Below, piece by piece: positions 8,874 to 21,343 of a DNA stretch of 64,000 bases; within the stretch, counting starts at the first letter, position 1, and each line of letters begins with the position of its first letter. The notes under the pieces were generated by a model, which saw nothing but the letters and a program-made list of their open reading frames with translations, made no database searches and was not told the origin of the DNA. The DNA comes from Persicaria tinctoria. Taxonomy: Eukaryota; Streptophyta; Magnoliopsida; Caryophyllales; Polygonaceae. The position numbers and the translations under genes are program-made. The stretch is taken from NCBI GenBank assembly GCA_037127255.1, contig JBANSL010000013.1, positions 11,924,688 to 11,988,687 on the forward strand, in the 5' to 3' direction.

Positions 8874-11744
8874 ATGTGCAGATTGCCTTCCACTTTTCTC
8901 CTCCTTGTTTCGTTTCTTCACCTCCTCCTCTTTGTTTCCACCATCCATGCCATCCTCTGCATAGACAAGGAGAAACATGCCCTCCTCGACTTCAAGCTTA
9001 GCTTTGTCCACGACCCTTTTGGCTCTTTATCTACTTGGAGGATTGACAACACTGATTGTTGTGCTTGGGTTGGAGTTATATGTGATGTCCACACTGGGCA
9101 CGTGACCTCACTCTATCTCGGCTCTGGCTTAAAAAGCCATCAACTTCGGCCTTGCTTGCTTCAATTGCAACATCTAACAGAATTGGATCTCATTGGAAAT
9201 CGATTTCCTATGAAAATCCCAAAATTCATAGGTTCTCTTACCAATTTGACCTTTCTTCATCTCTCATATTCTGAATTCCTCGGTGAGATTCCTCCTCAGC
9301 TTGGCAATCTCTCTAAATTGAAATCTCTTCATCTCAGCCAGTCAAATGGTTTGTATTCTGACAACTTGCATTGGCTATCTCGTCTTTCTTCTCTAACAGA
9401 TCTTGATTTGAGTGATATAAAGTTGAGCAATGCCATAGATTGGGCTTCTACCCTTCACATGTTACCCAATTTATCTTGGTTTTGCTGTCGATCCTGCTCC
9501 CTTCCTCCACCACCTCTTTCATATGTTGTTCCTCATGTCAATTCAACCTTTTCTATCCAATACCTTGATCTATCCAACAGTAGCATCTCTTCAGCCTTTT
9601 CTTATTTGGTTAATGGAACTAACAATCTTCAAACCCTTTCTTTAGATTATATGAAACTGGAAAATTTTAAAATTCATGAATTCCTTGGAGTAGTGATCAA
9701 TGGGAAGTCTAGATATTCCTTGAAGGAATTAAGCCTTGCCAACAACGATCTCAACATCATGCCGGTTGAAGTTACTATGTTTCCGTCATTGATGAGTTTG
9801 GATTTGTCCTTTAATAGAATAAGTGGAAGCCTTGCTGAAATCCTCAAATCTCTCCCATCCAATCTTACAACATTGGATGTATCTTCAAACTTGTTAAATG
9901 GTAAGGTCATATTAGATGAACATTTTTCCAAGTTTTCTCAACTAATTGAATTGCAATTATCAGATAACAACCATCTCACCCTCAACTTTAGTAGGAGTTG
10001 GGTGCCACCATTCCAACTCCAAACTTTATACTTGAGATCTTGTAAGGCTGGGCCTAGCTTCCCGGAATGGATTTTGACCCAAAAAAGTTTGGGGATTCTT
10101 GACATTTCAAACTCCATGATATCTAGTGCTATTCCTGATGCATTTTGGGAATTCTCTACTAGATTATCATACTTCAATCTCTCTCGCAACAAAATTAATG
10201 GTAAGATACCAAACATATCATTGTCTCTTGTTAACTACACAGATCTCGACACCAATATAGATTTAAGTTATAATTCCTTTCATGGTGCTATTCCGCCTTT
10301 TCTGTTCAGTTCAAAAAGTTTGGATTTGTCAAATAATAGATTCACAAGTTTTCCCCCATTGCAGCCCAGAATACAGAGTCTTGGATTATATGAAATACAT
10401 CTCTCTAGAAATCGCCTGTCAGGCTCGCTTCCTAATTGGCTTTTTCAAAACAAACATCTTTCGGTTCTCAATCTTGCAAACAACAAGCTGTCAGGAACTA
10501 TTTCTGCAGAAATAGGATCCCTACAATTCCTCTCTGTGTTGCATTTGAGTAGCAACAACTTTTCGGGAGAGCTTCCTTTGTCAATGCAAAATTGCACTCT
10601 TTTGAACATCTTGGAGCTTGCAAGTAACAACTTTACAGGGTTTGTGCCAACTTGGTTGGGAGAAAGCATGCCACAGTTGATTGTTCTTACGTTAAGGGCA
10701 AATAATTTTGTTGGAGAGTTGCCTTCCAGCCTCTGTCATCTCCAAAGTCTTCAAATATTAGACTTATCTGATAATCAAATATCAGGGTGTATTCCACAAT
10801 GTCTCCACAACTTCACTACTATGTCCATGAATAAGCATTTGACCGGTATAAATGTAAATGTTGGTGGAGAAAGATTATACAGAACAGATAGAGGCCACAT
10901 CATATTACTTGATTATGCATCAGTTGCATGGAAAGGAGCATCTGCAGAATTTTATAGTCGAAACCTCGATCAACGTAATGTTATCAATCTCTCTGGCAAT
11001 TTGTTGCGAGGTGAAATCCCGGCTGAAGTGACCGCTCTCAAAATGTTGAGGTCCCTAGACTTGTCAAGAAATGCCTTAAATGGAAGCATTCCTGATAAGA
11101 TTGGTCAATTGACATCCCTTGAGGTTCTTTTTTTGTCATCCAACAGACTAAGTGGGGAGATTCCAGAGAGTTTGGCTGGTTTAACCTTCTTAGATAAATT
11201 GAACCTGTCAAACAACAATCTATCTGGGAGAATCCCCACTAGTACTCAGCTGCAAAGCTTCAGTGCTTCTTCATATGCTGGAAATCCCAAGTTGTGTGGT
11301 GAGCCACTATCCACCATGTGTCCTGGAGATGAAAAACAACCTCCTTCTAGTACAAATGCTCGTGACGAAGATTATGAGTCCTTTGATATCCAAGTATTCT
11401 TGGCTGCTCTAGGGATGGGATTTGCAGTCACCTTCTTAGGAGTCCTTGGGATATTGCATTTCATCCATCCATGGAGACTTGCATTCTTCCAGTTGAGCGA
11501 AAACATTGCTGACAGGATCTTTGTGGCGACATCTTTATTCCCATCCAGAATCAGAAGACGCCTTTGTTTCAGAAAGGTACGTGTAGTTGATGTTTGTGTG
11601 ATTTTTTTGTGTATGATATTGGGGTTTTATCCTTCTGATTATTCTTATAATTCATCACTGAATTGTGGATTTGATTTGGCACAAAACTTAAACCTGCAAC
11701 TTTCCTGAATGTATTGACAGACAAATGGAGCTCCAAATATGTGA
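8874..11744 (+). CDS. RLP1: leucine-rich-repeat receptor-like protein (EIX/Cf class)
   Basis: Membrane receptor without a kinase, of the class that senses microbial or self peptides and signals through SOBIR1/BAK1-type kinases. Start ATG 8874 is chosen because a hydrophobic signal peptide follows directly (cleavage likely after Ala26); the upstream TTG at 8823 is in frame but not a start. Order: LRRNT with CIDKEKHALLDFK and the CCAWVGV cysteine pair; about 25 LRRs with many N-glycosylation sites; a non-LRR island around RTDRGHIILLDYASVAWKG; final LRRs; acidic linker EDYESFD; transmembrane helix about 839-862; a basic tail of about 40 residues starting HPWRLAFF. A 144-bp intron (11577-11720, AG|GTACGT...GACAG) joins a last exon of eight codons (TNGAPNM, stop), giving 908 residues. 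Without splicing the frame would run to 11708. The intron is conserved in RLP2. Confidence 0.9.
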
Positions 11745-12148
11745 GTAGTTGGTCCATCAGTCAAGGCTCTGTCATTCAACTGGGAAATATAGCACCTATG
11801 TTGTGGATTGTGTTCTCCTTTTGTTGTAAAATCTCCAACGTTACTGCTTTAATCTTCGGTATTTCAACTATGATTCCACTTTCTAACTCAATTCTAGTGT
11901 TCTTTGCACTACAGATTGTAACCATATATATGTGCTTATCTAAATCATATTTGCTGTCATAGTAGCCGAACAAGTGAATGTGATCGAACTTTATACTCAA
12001 ATTGAAATCGCAATTAATATATTAGACAGCACAAGAGTTGGTGAATTTGACATCTTTTCAACAATAATTTAGTTGCCGTTGACTTGTTAATTACTTGCAA
12101 ATTGATCAACCCATCCAACGAAGTTGCGGTGCACATCCCGTCACACAG
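11745..12148 (+). other. 3' flank of RLP1, duplicated with RLP2
   Basis: Largely matches 24690-25100 downstream of RLP2 (for example ATTCAACTGGGAAATATAGC and CAACCCATCCAACGAAGTTG). The match ends at 12148, exactly where the copia LTR begins. This fixes the pre-insertion sequence and shows that the copia element arrived on the RLP1 copy only. Confidence 0.7.
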
Positions 12149-12320
12149 TGATGAGAGGAAAGAGATGAGTGAAGGTTTACTGTTGTATTGAACTGAATTC
12201 AAAGGAAAGATAATTCCTTATTACAACTGAGTCTTATTTATACTAAGAAATATAAACTTGGGCAATAATTCTAGAAGGAATTACATCAGAGTGACATCAC
12301 ACAACTTTGAACTCACATCA
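12149..12320 (-). repeat. Copia 3' LTR, 172 bp
   Basis: On the minus strand it begins TGATGTGAGTTC directly after the polypurine tract and ends CTCTCATCA, giving TG...CA ends with a short inverted TGATG. On the other side the RLP flank resumes with CACAG at 12144-12148, the likely target duplication; its partner is lost with the 5' end. Confidence 0.75.
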
Positions 12321-12329
12321 CTCCCCCTC

Positions 12330-13565
12330 AAGCTTGGGAATGGAGAACTGATTTGTCACACCAAGCTTGCCCATCAGTTTGTGATGTTGCTCTTGGTTCA
12401 ATACCTTGGTGAACAGATCAGCAGGTTGTTCCTTAGTAGGAACATACATTGCTTCAATTTCCTTTCTCATGGCCTTGTCACGCACAAGGTGACAATCGGC
12501 CTCAATGTGCTTTGTACGCTCGTGAAAGGCAGGATTCCTCGCAATATGCAATGCAGCCTGATTGTTTCAGATCTTTTAAGAGATTTACCAACCAAGTGAT
12601 TTCGCAACATGTAGCTACCATTGACTTGTATTCTGATTCGGCAGTGGACATGGCTACAAACATTTGCTTCTTGGTTCGCCAAGATATTAATGATGCTCCT
12701 AGAAATATACAGAAGCATGTAAGAGATTTGCGAGATATTGGGCATGATTGCCAATCGGCGTCACAGTAGGCTCTCAATCTCAGAGCAGATTCCTGAGCAA
12801 GTAGTAGCCCTTGACCTGGTGCCTTCTTTAAGTACCTCAAGAAGTGTTTTGCAGCCTTCCAATCCTCCACACATGGCTCCTGCATAAACTGGCTTAATAC
12901 CTGCACACTATAGGTGATGTCCGGTCTGGTGACGGTAAGATAGATGAGCTTGCCTACCAGTCTCCTGTATAAATGAGGATTCCTCATACGCTCCCCCTCT
13001 CCAGTGAGCTTTTCATTAGAATCCAGAGGTGTGTTTAGGGGCTTAGCATTGCTCATCCCCATTTCTTCAAGCATCTCTAATGTGTACTTCCTTTGATTGA
13101 TAAACACACCTTTGGTAGACCTGTCAACTTCAATTCCTAGGAAATATCTCATATCGCACAGGTCTTTGATTTGGAATTGACTCTAGAGATATCCTTTGAG
13201 CTTTGTAATCTCACTTTTATCGGTTCTAGTTATGATCATATCGTCCACATATACAAGGAGAGCAGTGAAAGACTTACCACTCTTCTTTATGAACAGAGAG
13301 TAATCGGCTTTGGATTGCACAAACCCAGCTTTTTGAACTGCACTTGAGAACTTGGCAAACCACTGCCGAGGCGCCTGCTTCAGTCCATATAACGATTTCT
13401 CCAGTTTGCAAACTAAGGATGAACTGTGGGACTCATCAAAGATCTCCCCCTGAGGGCAACCAGCAGAAAGCTCCCCCTGTTTAGAGGCTTGCAACCTCTT
13501 GAGAAAAGAATAGGCCGGGGGCAGCATCATGTACACCTCCTCCTCTAAGTCTCCATGGAGGAAGG
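12330..13565 (-). pseudogene. Copia pol, 3' part: second half of reverse transcriptase and RNase H
   Basis: Reading down from 13565: [27 protein letters not shown], and the catalytic YVDDMI of reverse transcriptase; then an in-frame TAG, MRYFLGIEV, SRPDITY-type sequence (VTRPDITYSVQVLSQF), and RNase H with CDADW and STAESEY. A frameshift near 12540 moves into the terminal [12 protein letters not shown] ... DLFTK segment, which ends at the polypurine tract. Several lesions make this a pseudogene. Confidence 0.85.
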
Positions 13566-14727
13566 TGAGGTGCTCGGACCCGGGCTCGAGCAAAAGGACC
13601 GGCGACGAGAGTTCCGAGAAGTCGGGAAGTTGTTGGCAGTTCTGAAGCAGCAGATCAGTCGGCAAAGAATACCGATTTCCCGTCGATTGGCTAGGCTTCT
13701 TGAAACGTGCGAGTAATTCTTTTGTAGATCTTGAAGTCGCGGTCGCGGATTGGGGCAGATCTCGTCAATCGGATGTCAGAAGAAGCGGGAAATCGCGTTT
13801 TACCGAGACGATTCCGAAATTGGGTTCGTTTGAGAGGTATTGAGGGCTGTTTTGGGAGTGACGTTTTGGGTATGATTGAGGGTGATAATGGGGTTGTGGA
13901 AGGCCTTAGAATGGTGGTAAAGAAGGGGAATGGAGTTGAGGGATATGTGATGCAAGATCGCTCTCGGCCTCGCACTCCGAGCTCTCTCCAACACTCGATC
14001 GTCCACACTCTCGGCCTCGCACTCCGAGTGTTTCCGACCCTTTGATTCCGTCGTCTCTCACTAAGGAATCTCCTTCAGCCTCTCACCGAAGGTTTTGTTC
14101 CCGGCCTCTCACCTAAGAACGAGATTCTTGATCCGAATCACTGGAAGCTAAAAGGCTTAACTTTTCTCAAATTTCAACTTATCTCCAAAAGAAGTTCTTA
14201 CATCCTTTTATATAGGAAAATATTGATGGTATGCAAAATAAAAGAAATTAAAATAAATCGATAAACTAATGACGGATAATGCGAAAGGGTTTCCCGAGAT
14301 TTATGACGGAGAGATCGATGGGCAACCATAATGGAGGGAGACGAATGGTCTTCGTTGCCATCAAAGAGATGGAAGTTCGGAAATCTCTAAAGCCCCGTCA
14401 TTTAATCCGACTTTATTGAATGCATTCCGTCTTTATTTATTACATTTCCGATGAGCTGCCAGAATTTCGGATTGCTTCGAAGATCCCATATTTCGGCCAT
14501 TATCCAAGCTGAATTGATGATTGCATCCTTGAATAAAGTTGTAGCCGCTTAAAATATCTTTCCAACAAGTGCTTATCGGCTTCAATCGGAATTTTATACA
14601 GCCAGAACGAGCCAAAATACTGAGGTGTCGCCAAACAGTCTTCACAAATGAAAGTTGATGTTCTGCTCCGAAGACAAACCTTTGTAGGAAAAAAGATGCG
14701 AGCTCATGGGCGACTACGATCACATCA
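13566..14727 (-). mobile_element. Solo LTR (1162 bp) inside copia reverse transcriptase
   Basis: Seen: the copia frame is interrupted between MDVTNTF and LHGDLEEE. The insert begins TGAGGTGCTC at 13566 and ends GATCACATCA at 14727, flanked by GAAGG on both sides (13561-13565, 14728-14732), a 5-bp duplication. On the minus strand it starts TGATGTGATC and ends GAGCACCTCA. It carries a TATA-like CCTATATAAAAGG (about 14205-14217, minus) followed by a leader-like region with repeated GCACTCGGAG-type phrases. No coding domain is present. Its size and TG...CA ends fit a solo LTR left by recombination between two LTRs. Open frames inside it are not genes. It is younger than the copia element. Confidence 0.8.
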
Positions 14728-14732
14728 GAAGG

Positions 14733-17019
14733 TGTTGGTGACATCCATCTAGAGTAAAGGCCACTTCTGAGCGACTGCAATGGCCAACAGAGTGCGGACT
14801 GTGATCATACGAGCAACTGGCGCAAAAGTTTCAGAGTAGTCAATGCCCTCAACCTGTGTAAACCCACGAGCAACCAAGCGAGCTTTATGGCGATCCAAAG
14901 AACCATCACTGCGAAATTTGAGCTTAAACAACCATTTGCAGGAGACAAGAGATTTCCCTTCTGGCAGAGGTAGAACTGTCCAAGTGCCATTCCTCTCTAG
15001 TGCATCCAACTCCACGCACATGGCATCACACCAAGCAGAGCTTGTCAATGCATCACTAATAGAAGATGGCTCAGTGAGAGTAGCAGCATTGGTCATAAAA
15101 GTTTGATAGTCTGAAGAACAAGATGAATAAGAAAAGCAAGAAGTAATAGGATAAGGGGAAGACTTAGCAGGTGAGGAAGAAGCACTGGCAAGGTCCCTGA
15201 AGGCCATGTGTACATAGTCTTTCAACCAACCTGGTGGCCTATGCACTCGAGCTGACTGGCGAGGCACAATAGGATCAGTGTGAGGTGGGTCATCAAAGCA
15301 AGTGGATACTGGAGTGGGTTCATAGTTGGCATGAGAGGCAGAAGTGAGATCAGGAGTCTCATTTGTAGGGAACACATAGTCCATGGGAAAATTGGAATCC
15401 ACAAACTCGGTGAGAGATTGAGGATATTTTGTTTCATCAACATGCTCAAAGTGCAATTTATATGGAAAAATAGACTCAAAGAATTTCACATCCCTGCTGA
15501 CCATGACCTTTTGAGCTTTGAGATTGTACACACGATACCCCTTGATGCCAAACGGATAACCTAGAAACACACAGGGGTCAGACCTTGGGTGAAACTTCTT
15601 TGAAGAGGGAAGAAATGTGGTGGTGATGAAACACAAACAGCCAAATACCCGCAAGTGACCATACTGGGGTGGGGATTTAAACAAGATTTCATGAGGAGAT
15701 TGATTTTTGAGAAGAGGATTAGGAAGTCGATTGATCACATAGGTGGCTGTAAGTATGCTTTCACCCCAAAAATGAACAGGTAGATTGGCCTGGATCATGA
15801 AGGCACGTGTCATCTCAAGGATATATCCATGACGCCGCTCAACACGTCCGTTTTGCTGAGGAGTATAGGTACAGGAAGATTGAAGGATGATGCCCTGAGA
15901 TTGCAAGAATGAGTGCAGCTGAGTGTTATGGAACTCAGTGCCTTGATCAGATCGAATGTATTTGACTCTGGCATTAAATTGTGTTTGGACAAGCAGGATG
16001 AACCTTTGCAATTCAAAAGGCACCTCACTCTTGTGCTTGAGCAGAAATGCCCACACACTTTGACTCTTGTCATCCACCACTGTTAGAAAAAATCGAAATC
16101 CTTCTCTAGTGGGGGTGTCATAGGGACCCCAGACATCGCAATGAAGCAACTCAAAGATGTGGTCAACAGTGGAAGTGCTAGAAGGGAAGGGAGAACGAGT
16201 TTGCTTGGCCATTGGGCACACGGTGCAATCATGATCAAAACTGGAATCAATATTATTTGCAATTGAAGAAATATGTCTCAACTTAACAATGGGAGCATGC
16301 CCAAGACGTAAGTGCCACAAAGCAGTAATGTTTGACAACTTGGATTTTTGTTTGGGAAGAAATAAAGGCAAAGAAGACATAGTAGTAAGGCTGTGGGAAG
16401 GAGCCAGCTCAAGATCACTTGGAACCTCCTTGTTGGTTGATGGATCCATGTAGAACATGCCCTGGAGGTATCTACCAAATGCAATCGTCCTCATCCTTGT
16501 TTGGTCCTGAACAACACAGAGATCATAGTCAATATCAACATGAAATCTGTGATCTCGAACAAGTTTAGAAAGGGATAGTAAATTGAAGCGAAAGGTAGGT
16601 ACAAAAAGGACATTGTGAAGAGTGAGATTAGGCAAATGCACAGATCCAACATGTGTAATTGGACAAACACTGCCATCAGCAAAGTTGATGACAGATGGAG
16701 AAGGGATTTGAACTGGATCTGAGAGGATAGACCAATCGGATGTCATGTGATCCGTAGCTGCACTATCCATGATCCACATTCTGCTAGAGTGAGCAACATT
16801 GAAACAAAACTTACCTGCAAGGTGAGACTCATGTGAGGAATTGTTTGCTTGACAAAAAAGAGAGATAATGGAGCCAAGCAATTTCTGATTATCCGTAGAC
16901 AAGCCTGAGGAGTTTCCAGATTGAAGAAACTCATGAGAAGCATTAACTGCATTGGGCTTGGGGCCTGAACTGTTGGAGCCAAATTTCTTAATCTGATCTG
17001 AGCTCTTAGACTGAGACAC
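14733..17019 (-). pseudogene. Copia pol, 5' part: protease, integrase, start of reverse transcriptase
   Basis: A long frame of about 756 codons. In order on the minus strand: protease WIMDSAATDHM; GAG-pre-integrase motif ALWHLRLGH with C..C (VCPMAKQ); integrase core with LLHCDVWGP, VDDKS, SDQGTEFHN and the downstream glutamate in QNGRVERRH; then a low-complexity linker and the reverse-transcriptase start NGTWTVLPLPEG, KARLVARGFTQVEG, FAPVARM. The frame ends at a TAG just before MDVTNTF, and the solo LTR follows. The domain set identifies Ty1/copia. It cannot give a full polyprotein. Confidence 0.88.
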
Positions 17020-17490
17020 TTGAGGCTTGTATTTACTCTTGGAGTGCTAACTGGGGTAGCCGATCAGCTCCCAACATGTCTCCATTCGATGATTACCCGA
17101 GCAATGACTGCACTTAGCTCGTCAAGGCTTGTCTTCTTCCTGCTTTGGAGCAAGAGTAGTCCTCGTAGATCTGGCATCATCTTGCTTGGCCAGAAAAGCA
17201 GTAGTGGCATCAACAGTCTTGGTACTCTTCTTGTCTGAAGGTTTGCGCCCCTGATCACTCTGAAGAAGCAAGGAGTGTGCAGTGCTGGGAGTTGGAAGAG
17301 GGGTGGTCATAAGGATCTGACGACGAGCTCCATCATACCTCTCATGAAGCCCCATAAGAAACTTCATAAGTTTGTTCTCTAGATCAACATCAGCTGCTTG
17401 TTTCTACAAGTCACACTCACACTTCCCACATTTGCACTTGATTGCAGGGAGAAACACAGGCTGCCGGCGCCACAAGCCTTTGAGCTTATA
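17020..17490 (-). pseudogene. Copia gag remnant
   Basis: On the minus strand KCKCGKCECD is followed (after a stop) by FLMGLHERYDGARRQILM and PLPTPSTAHSLLLQ, the UBN2/gag signature of plant copia elements. Then comes a shortened zinc knuckle (CSHCSGNHRMETC, lacking the canonical spacing). Stops separate the pieces. Similarity fades at about 17500, marking the deletion edge. Confidence 0.75.
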
Positions 17491-17500
17491 CATGACGTTT

Positions 17501-18416
17501 TAATTAAAATCACAATAAGTTAAAAAATTTTAAAAATATTTATCTCAGCATCCAAATAAATCCAAGGTTAATTTTTTTTTAAGTTTGCTTAAATTTTGAA
17601 ATAAAATTCAACAAAATCTTCAAATTTTATAATCACCAACTGATATGATTATAAATTATAAAATTTTCATTTTTTATTGATTTATTTGATCCCCGCCGGC
17701 ATAATCTTTCATTAAAAATAAATAAGTTGATTTATTAGGTGAATTGAGCTTAATTTATCAAAAATTGGATTTTTAAAGGGAAATATACAAATTTGTCGGA
17801 CTTATATCATTTTTATACATATTTGTGTCTTTAGGTTTTTTTAATACCAATATGTAGTTTATAGTGTTTTTTTTTATACCAATCAGGCAAATTGGCCAGT
17901 TAGAGGGGTAGAAAAAAATAAGAACAGGAGGGAGCCAATGGATGGAAGAGGAAGACCTTAAAAAGTTGACTTGTAATTAATTTCTACTTCGTTAATTTTC
18001 TATGCAACAGATACTAGCTTGTCAAATATACTCCGTATATAATATGTTGTTGGGTCGAAACGGATCGGAAGGTGTAGAAAAAGACGCTGAATTTATACTT
18101 AAAAATAGAATAAGTGGTGCCGTCGTCATTACTCAAATGAGATGAACATTTTTTCCAAGTCTATCCAAACTTGTTAAATGGTACATAAGTGGTGCAGCCA
18201 GGGGTGGTTGGTTGCTCGAGCACCTCTCGGCGGAAAAAAAATTAGTGGATTTGAATCATCCGATGATTCACTGAAGTCCGTTGAGACTCGAGATTGAGAG
18301 TCGTGTCGTGCGCCCTTGCTACGACAAGCGGGGTTTCATCCTAAAACCAATTGGCAATATGAGGAGTAGTCCACTAATTTATATACTAAGACTTTATCTT
18401 TCACATTTTCAACGTG
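17501..18416. other. AT-rich spacer with RLP-region relic
   Basis: 17501-17900 shows no feature. 17870-18190 matches 57780-58215 (shared phrases GGAGGGAGCCAATGGATGGA and GATGAACATTTTTTCCA). The last part reads like the RLP segment around HFSKF...NLLNG. This is a non-coding relic of an RLP copy. The Stowaway-like element of the other copy is represented here only by a short remnant near 18030-18060. Confidence 0.6.
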
Positions 18417-18869
18417 AGACTCTTTTAGGGCTCGTTTGTTTGGACGAAGGGAAAGGAAAGTAAAGGAATCATTTTAAGAGAAAGGAAAGGAAAGGGAAAT
18501 GGTTAAACTCCAATTTTGTTTGGTTGATTTAAAAGATGAATCATTACTTTCTTCATTACCTTTTCAAGTGTTTGTTTGATTTAAGGAAGGGAAAGAAGAC
18601 AATCAATAAGACCTTTGTATTTTTTTTATTTTTTTTATCGTTTCAAAAAGCTATTGCAAAATCATATAAGAAAGATGGACAAATATAGGAAGAAGATCAT
18701 ATGAAATCATCTATATTGTTCAATTTAAACGGTAAGTTTTACACTTGAAGTAGCCATCGTTTCACTCGTCAACCCACATATATGAAATCCAACCGTTTAG
18801 AAACACATGGTCACTAGTACAAACCCACATATATGAAATCCGCCAGTTAATATCCATCTAGCAATATCG

Positions 18870-19364
18870 TCATCCCTGCTTTAATTTCCTGGAGTTGTAT
18901 CCATCTGAATCCTCTCCACCATCTCTGTTGTATGAGCCTCTTCCGCGCCCACGCCTGCGTCCTCGGTAGAGTCTCGGTGGGCCATCATCACGCCCACCAT
19001 GTCCTGTGGAATGCATCAAGCTCATCAAATGACACACAACATCAGAGAGGCAATGCATGATAGTGATAAAACTAGTCTCATAACCGGGTACATTGCACAT
19101 ATCATATACTAAATAGCCCATCATATGTAAGCAATGAATATCACAATTACAAAATCACAACATATAATATACCTCCTCTAAAACATGAGGTTGATCGCTC
19201 CCTATCAAAGGATCCTCTGTATCCCTCGTTTGCTGAACCAATGATCAATCTGGCAGGAAGACGAACTGCCCTCTGCTTTACCATTGGCCGTTGCTGGACC
19301 ATTTCTGGTCATAGCGGCTAGCGGGTGAGACTGACTCAAATCACTTCCACCATCACTACTCGAT
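18870..19364 (-). pseudogene. 3' exons of unidentified RG-rich protein gene (fragment)
   Basis: The last exon 19003-18870 encodes HGGRDDGPPRLYRGRRRGRG... ending KLKQG and a stop at 18870-18872; arginine-glycine repeats of this type usually bind RNA. A preceding exon 19364-19173 ends ...RSTSCFRG with a GT donor at 19172-19171. The split glycine codon joins in phase with the last exon after the AG acceptor at 19005-19004. Upstream within that exon the frame that fits is broken by a stop, so a frameshift or a different acceptor must be assumed. I do not recognise the protein. It is paired with the exons at 20991-21343. Confidence 0.45.
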
Positions 19365-20990
19365 CTGCCCGCAAAGAAATACCAAACATGTTATAATGAC
19401 CGAGAAGTTTCAGGCGGGTAAACCAGAAGACAGGGCTATACAATGATAGGGAAATGTAATTGGGATGAGGATTCAGTGATTCATACTTGCAGAAGTTGAT
19501 TTCAGATGAATCACCGATTCACCATGCATCCTAATTGGTCTCTCACAATTAACACAATTACACAACACAACTTATCCAGTCACCCCCTATATGTAAACAA
19601 TGAGTTCTACTCGAAAAAACCTTGAATGCCTCCAATTTGGTCTCTCATATTCGTAGCAGAAATCTGATTCACCTGGTCGTGTACAAAGGCGCACTTGACC
19701 AGCACAGGAATCCCAAGTTAAAAGTATTTCAACTTAGCTTTTGCGTCCTGACTATTCCACATCTTAAGTTATATGTCCACCATCACCAATTTTAAAACCA
19801 GCAGAAATGTTGTCCAAACCCCAAATGCAATTCATCTATAATAAGACTTTGAGTTACATTTCAACATTGAAAGGAAGACCATGTATTGTAGGACCATGAA
19901 TACTTTTTTAAGTGCTTCAAGTTGCAAATACTCTAATCTTTCTTACCAAAGTAAAGTAATAAAACAAAAAGCTGGAAAGACACATATAACCTATACTTAT
20001 TAAGATCACCTAAACTAGCATATGAGAGCACGAGTGCACAACAGTTCTATTAAATACTGAAAGCAAGATGGAAGCAAGACATGCAACCAATGAAACAAAC
20101 ATTCAAAGTCAGCTAGTGGCTACTAACAACTAGAATTTGGTCCACAAGATATTTACTTTGAATTATAAGTAAATAGGAAAAACACATATCTTTATTGCTG
20201 GTGCATTATAACAATTAGCAGCAACACATGTTTACAATTTTAGATTACGTACAGGTGAATTTGCATAGGTGCTTTGATTCTCGGAAACTTGAATTGTGAT
20301 TTCATGGTCGGGTAGTTACCAATGATAGACAAGCCACCAAAACACCATGATCTCATATGTTAATTTCATTAATTTTGTCCTCATATTGCAAATCCACATT
20401 TAGCACAAGACCTCAATATTCAAATGACATAAATTGATGAGCACTAAGAGACAGTTGCTAGCAAAAAAGAAATCTAATCCAACTTACAAGTATCAATAAT
20501 GATAAATATTTAACTCACTGATGTGTACTAGAAATATATCTTATCCATGACATCAGTCAAATCCGAAAAACATTCTAATATCAAAAGAGCAGTTTTGCAT
20601 TCTAGATTCAATCATAACTACATCGATCAAACAATGAGCTCACTACTATACTTCCATTAACGATTTTCACCCATATCGGCCCGCAAATTCAAGTATAGGT
20701 TATTTAGCATATCTTGATTATTACTTACTGCTCATCAATTAGGATATCTTTAAAACAAGACCAATAACAGATTGATCTAAAAAACAAGTTAGGTATCTGA
20801 GCCCTAAAAGTAATCAATGTTACCATCAATTTGCAAATTGCATCTAACAAACTAACTCACTAGCCACAGTACAAATTCATTCTCAATCTGGCAAAAAAAT
20901 TTCACGGATGTATGAACAATCAGAGTGAATAAAGCATTTGTAGAATCTATAAAATGAATATGAGAGAAAGAGAGAGAGACTAAAAAGTAC
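19365..20990. other. Unresolved intron-like sequence in hAT-like interval
   Basis: AT-rich, no long reading frame and no recognised repeat. It is probably introns of the captured or resident gene whose outer exons are seen at 18870-19364 and 20991-21343. Confidence 0.35.
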
Positions 20991-21343
20991 GAAATCAGGG
21001 AGGCGACGAAGCGGCTTGAAACGCAGGTGGCTGCTGTGGCCGGAAAACATGAACTCGGAAGGAGAGCTCGTTTGAGGCTGGTAATCGATCCCAAACATCA
21101 AATGTTTCAGCAAATTAGGGTTACTCTCTGCAAAAAAACAAAAAGCGTCGAGCAAATTAGGGGTTTTGGTTGTGATTTAGTTGAACAGTTGAGCAAATTT
21201 CAGAGTTTCGTTGCAACCAGATATCCGTGAATTAGGGTTTCGTTCGTGGTAGAAGAACTTGTCACAATGGACATCTGACAGTCGAGAAAAGAGCGAAAGA
21301 GATGGTAGAAGAAGAACATACCTCGCGGCTGCAAATTCGCCAT
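20991..21343 (-). pseudogene. 5' exons of unidentified gene (MANLQPRES...)
   Basis: Minus strand. ATG at 21343 opens a 22-base coding exon (to 21322) ending at a GTATGT donor. A 137-base exon (21127-20991) starts after TTTGCAG and ends at GTACTT. Joined they give exactly 53 codons with no stop, beginning MANLQPRESNPNLLKHLMFG. A pyrimidine-rich leader with repeated CTCTCT lies above 21343, as in plant 5' untranslated regions. The product is not recognised. Middle exons between 19364 and 20991 were not resolved. It lies inside the hAT-like ends. Confidence 0.45.

Larger units (their letters stand above)
12149..17500 (-). mobile_element. Ty1/copia retrotransposon, decayed, 5' end lost
   Basis: Minus-strand element. 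The 3' LTR lies at 12149-12320. The polypurine tract (CTCCCCCTCAAG on the plus strand, 12321-12332) follows directly. RNase H, reverse transcriptase, integrase, protease and gag follow in that order with rising coordinate, the copia gene order (integrase before reverse transcriptase). Homology ends in gag at about 17500 and no second LTR was found, so the 5' end is deleted. A solo LTR of another family (13566-14727) interrupts the reverse transcriptase. Stops and frameshifts (for example a TAG near 13183 between the KLKGYL and QFQIKDL segments) rule out autonomous activity. Confidence 0.86.

Noticed and set aside
13691..14780. Several open frames of 68-115 codons on both strands
   Set aside because: They lie inside or across the edge of the solo LTR; no protein motif and no conservation argument.
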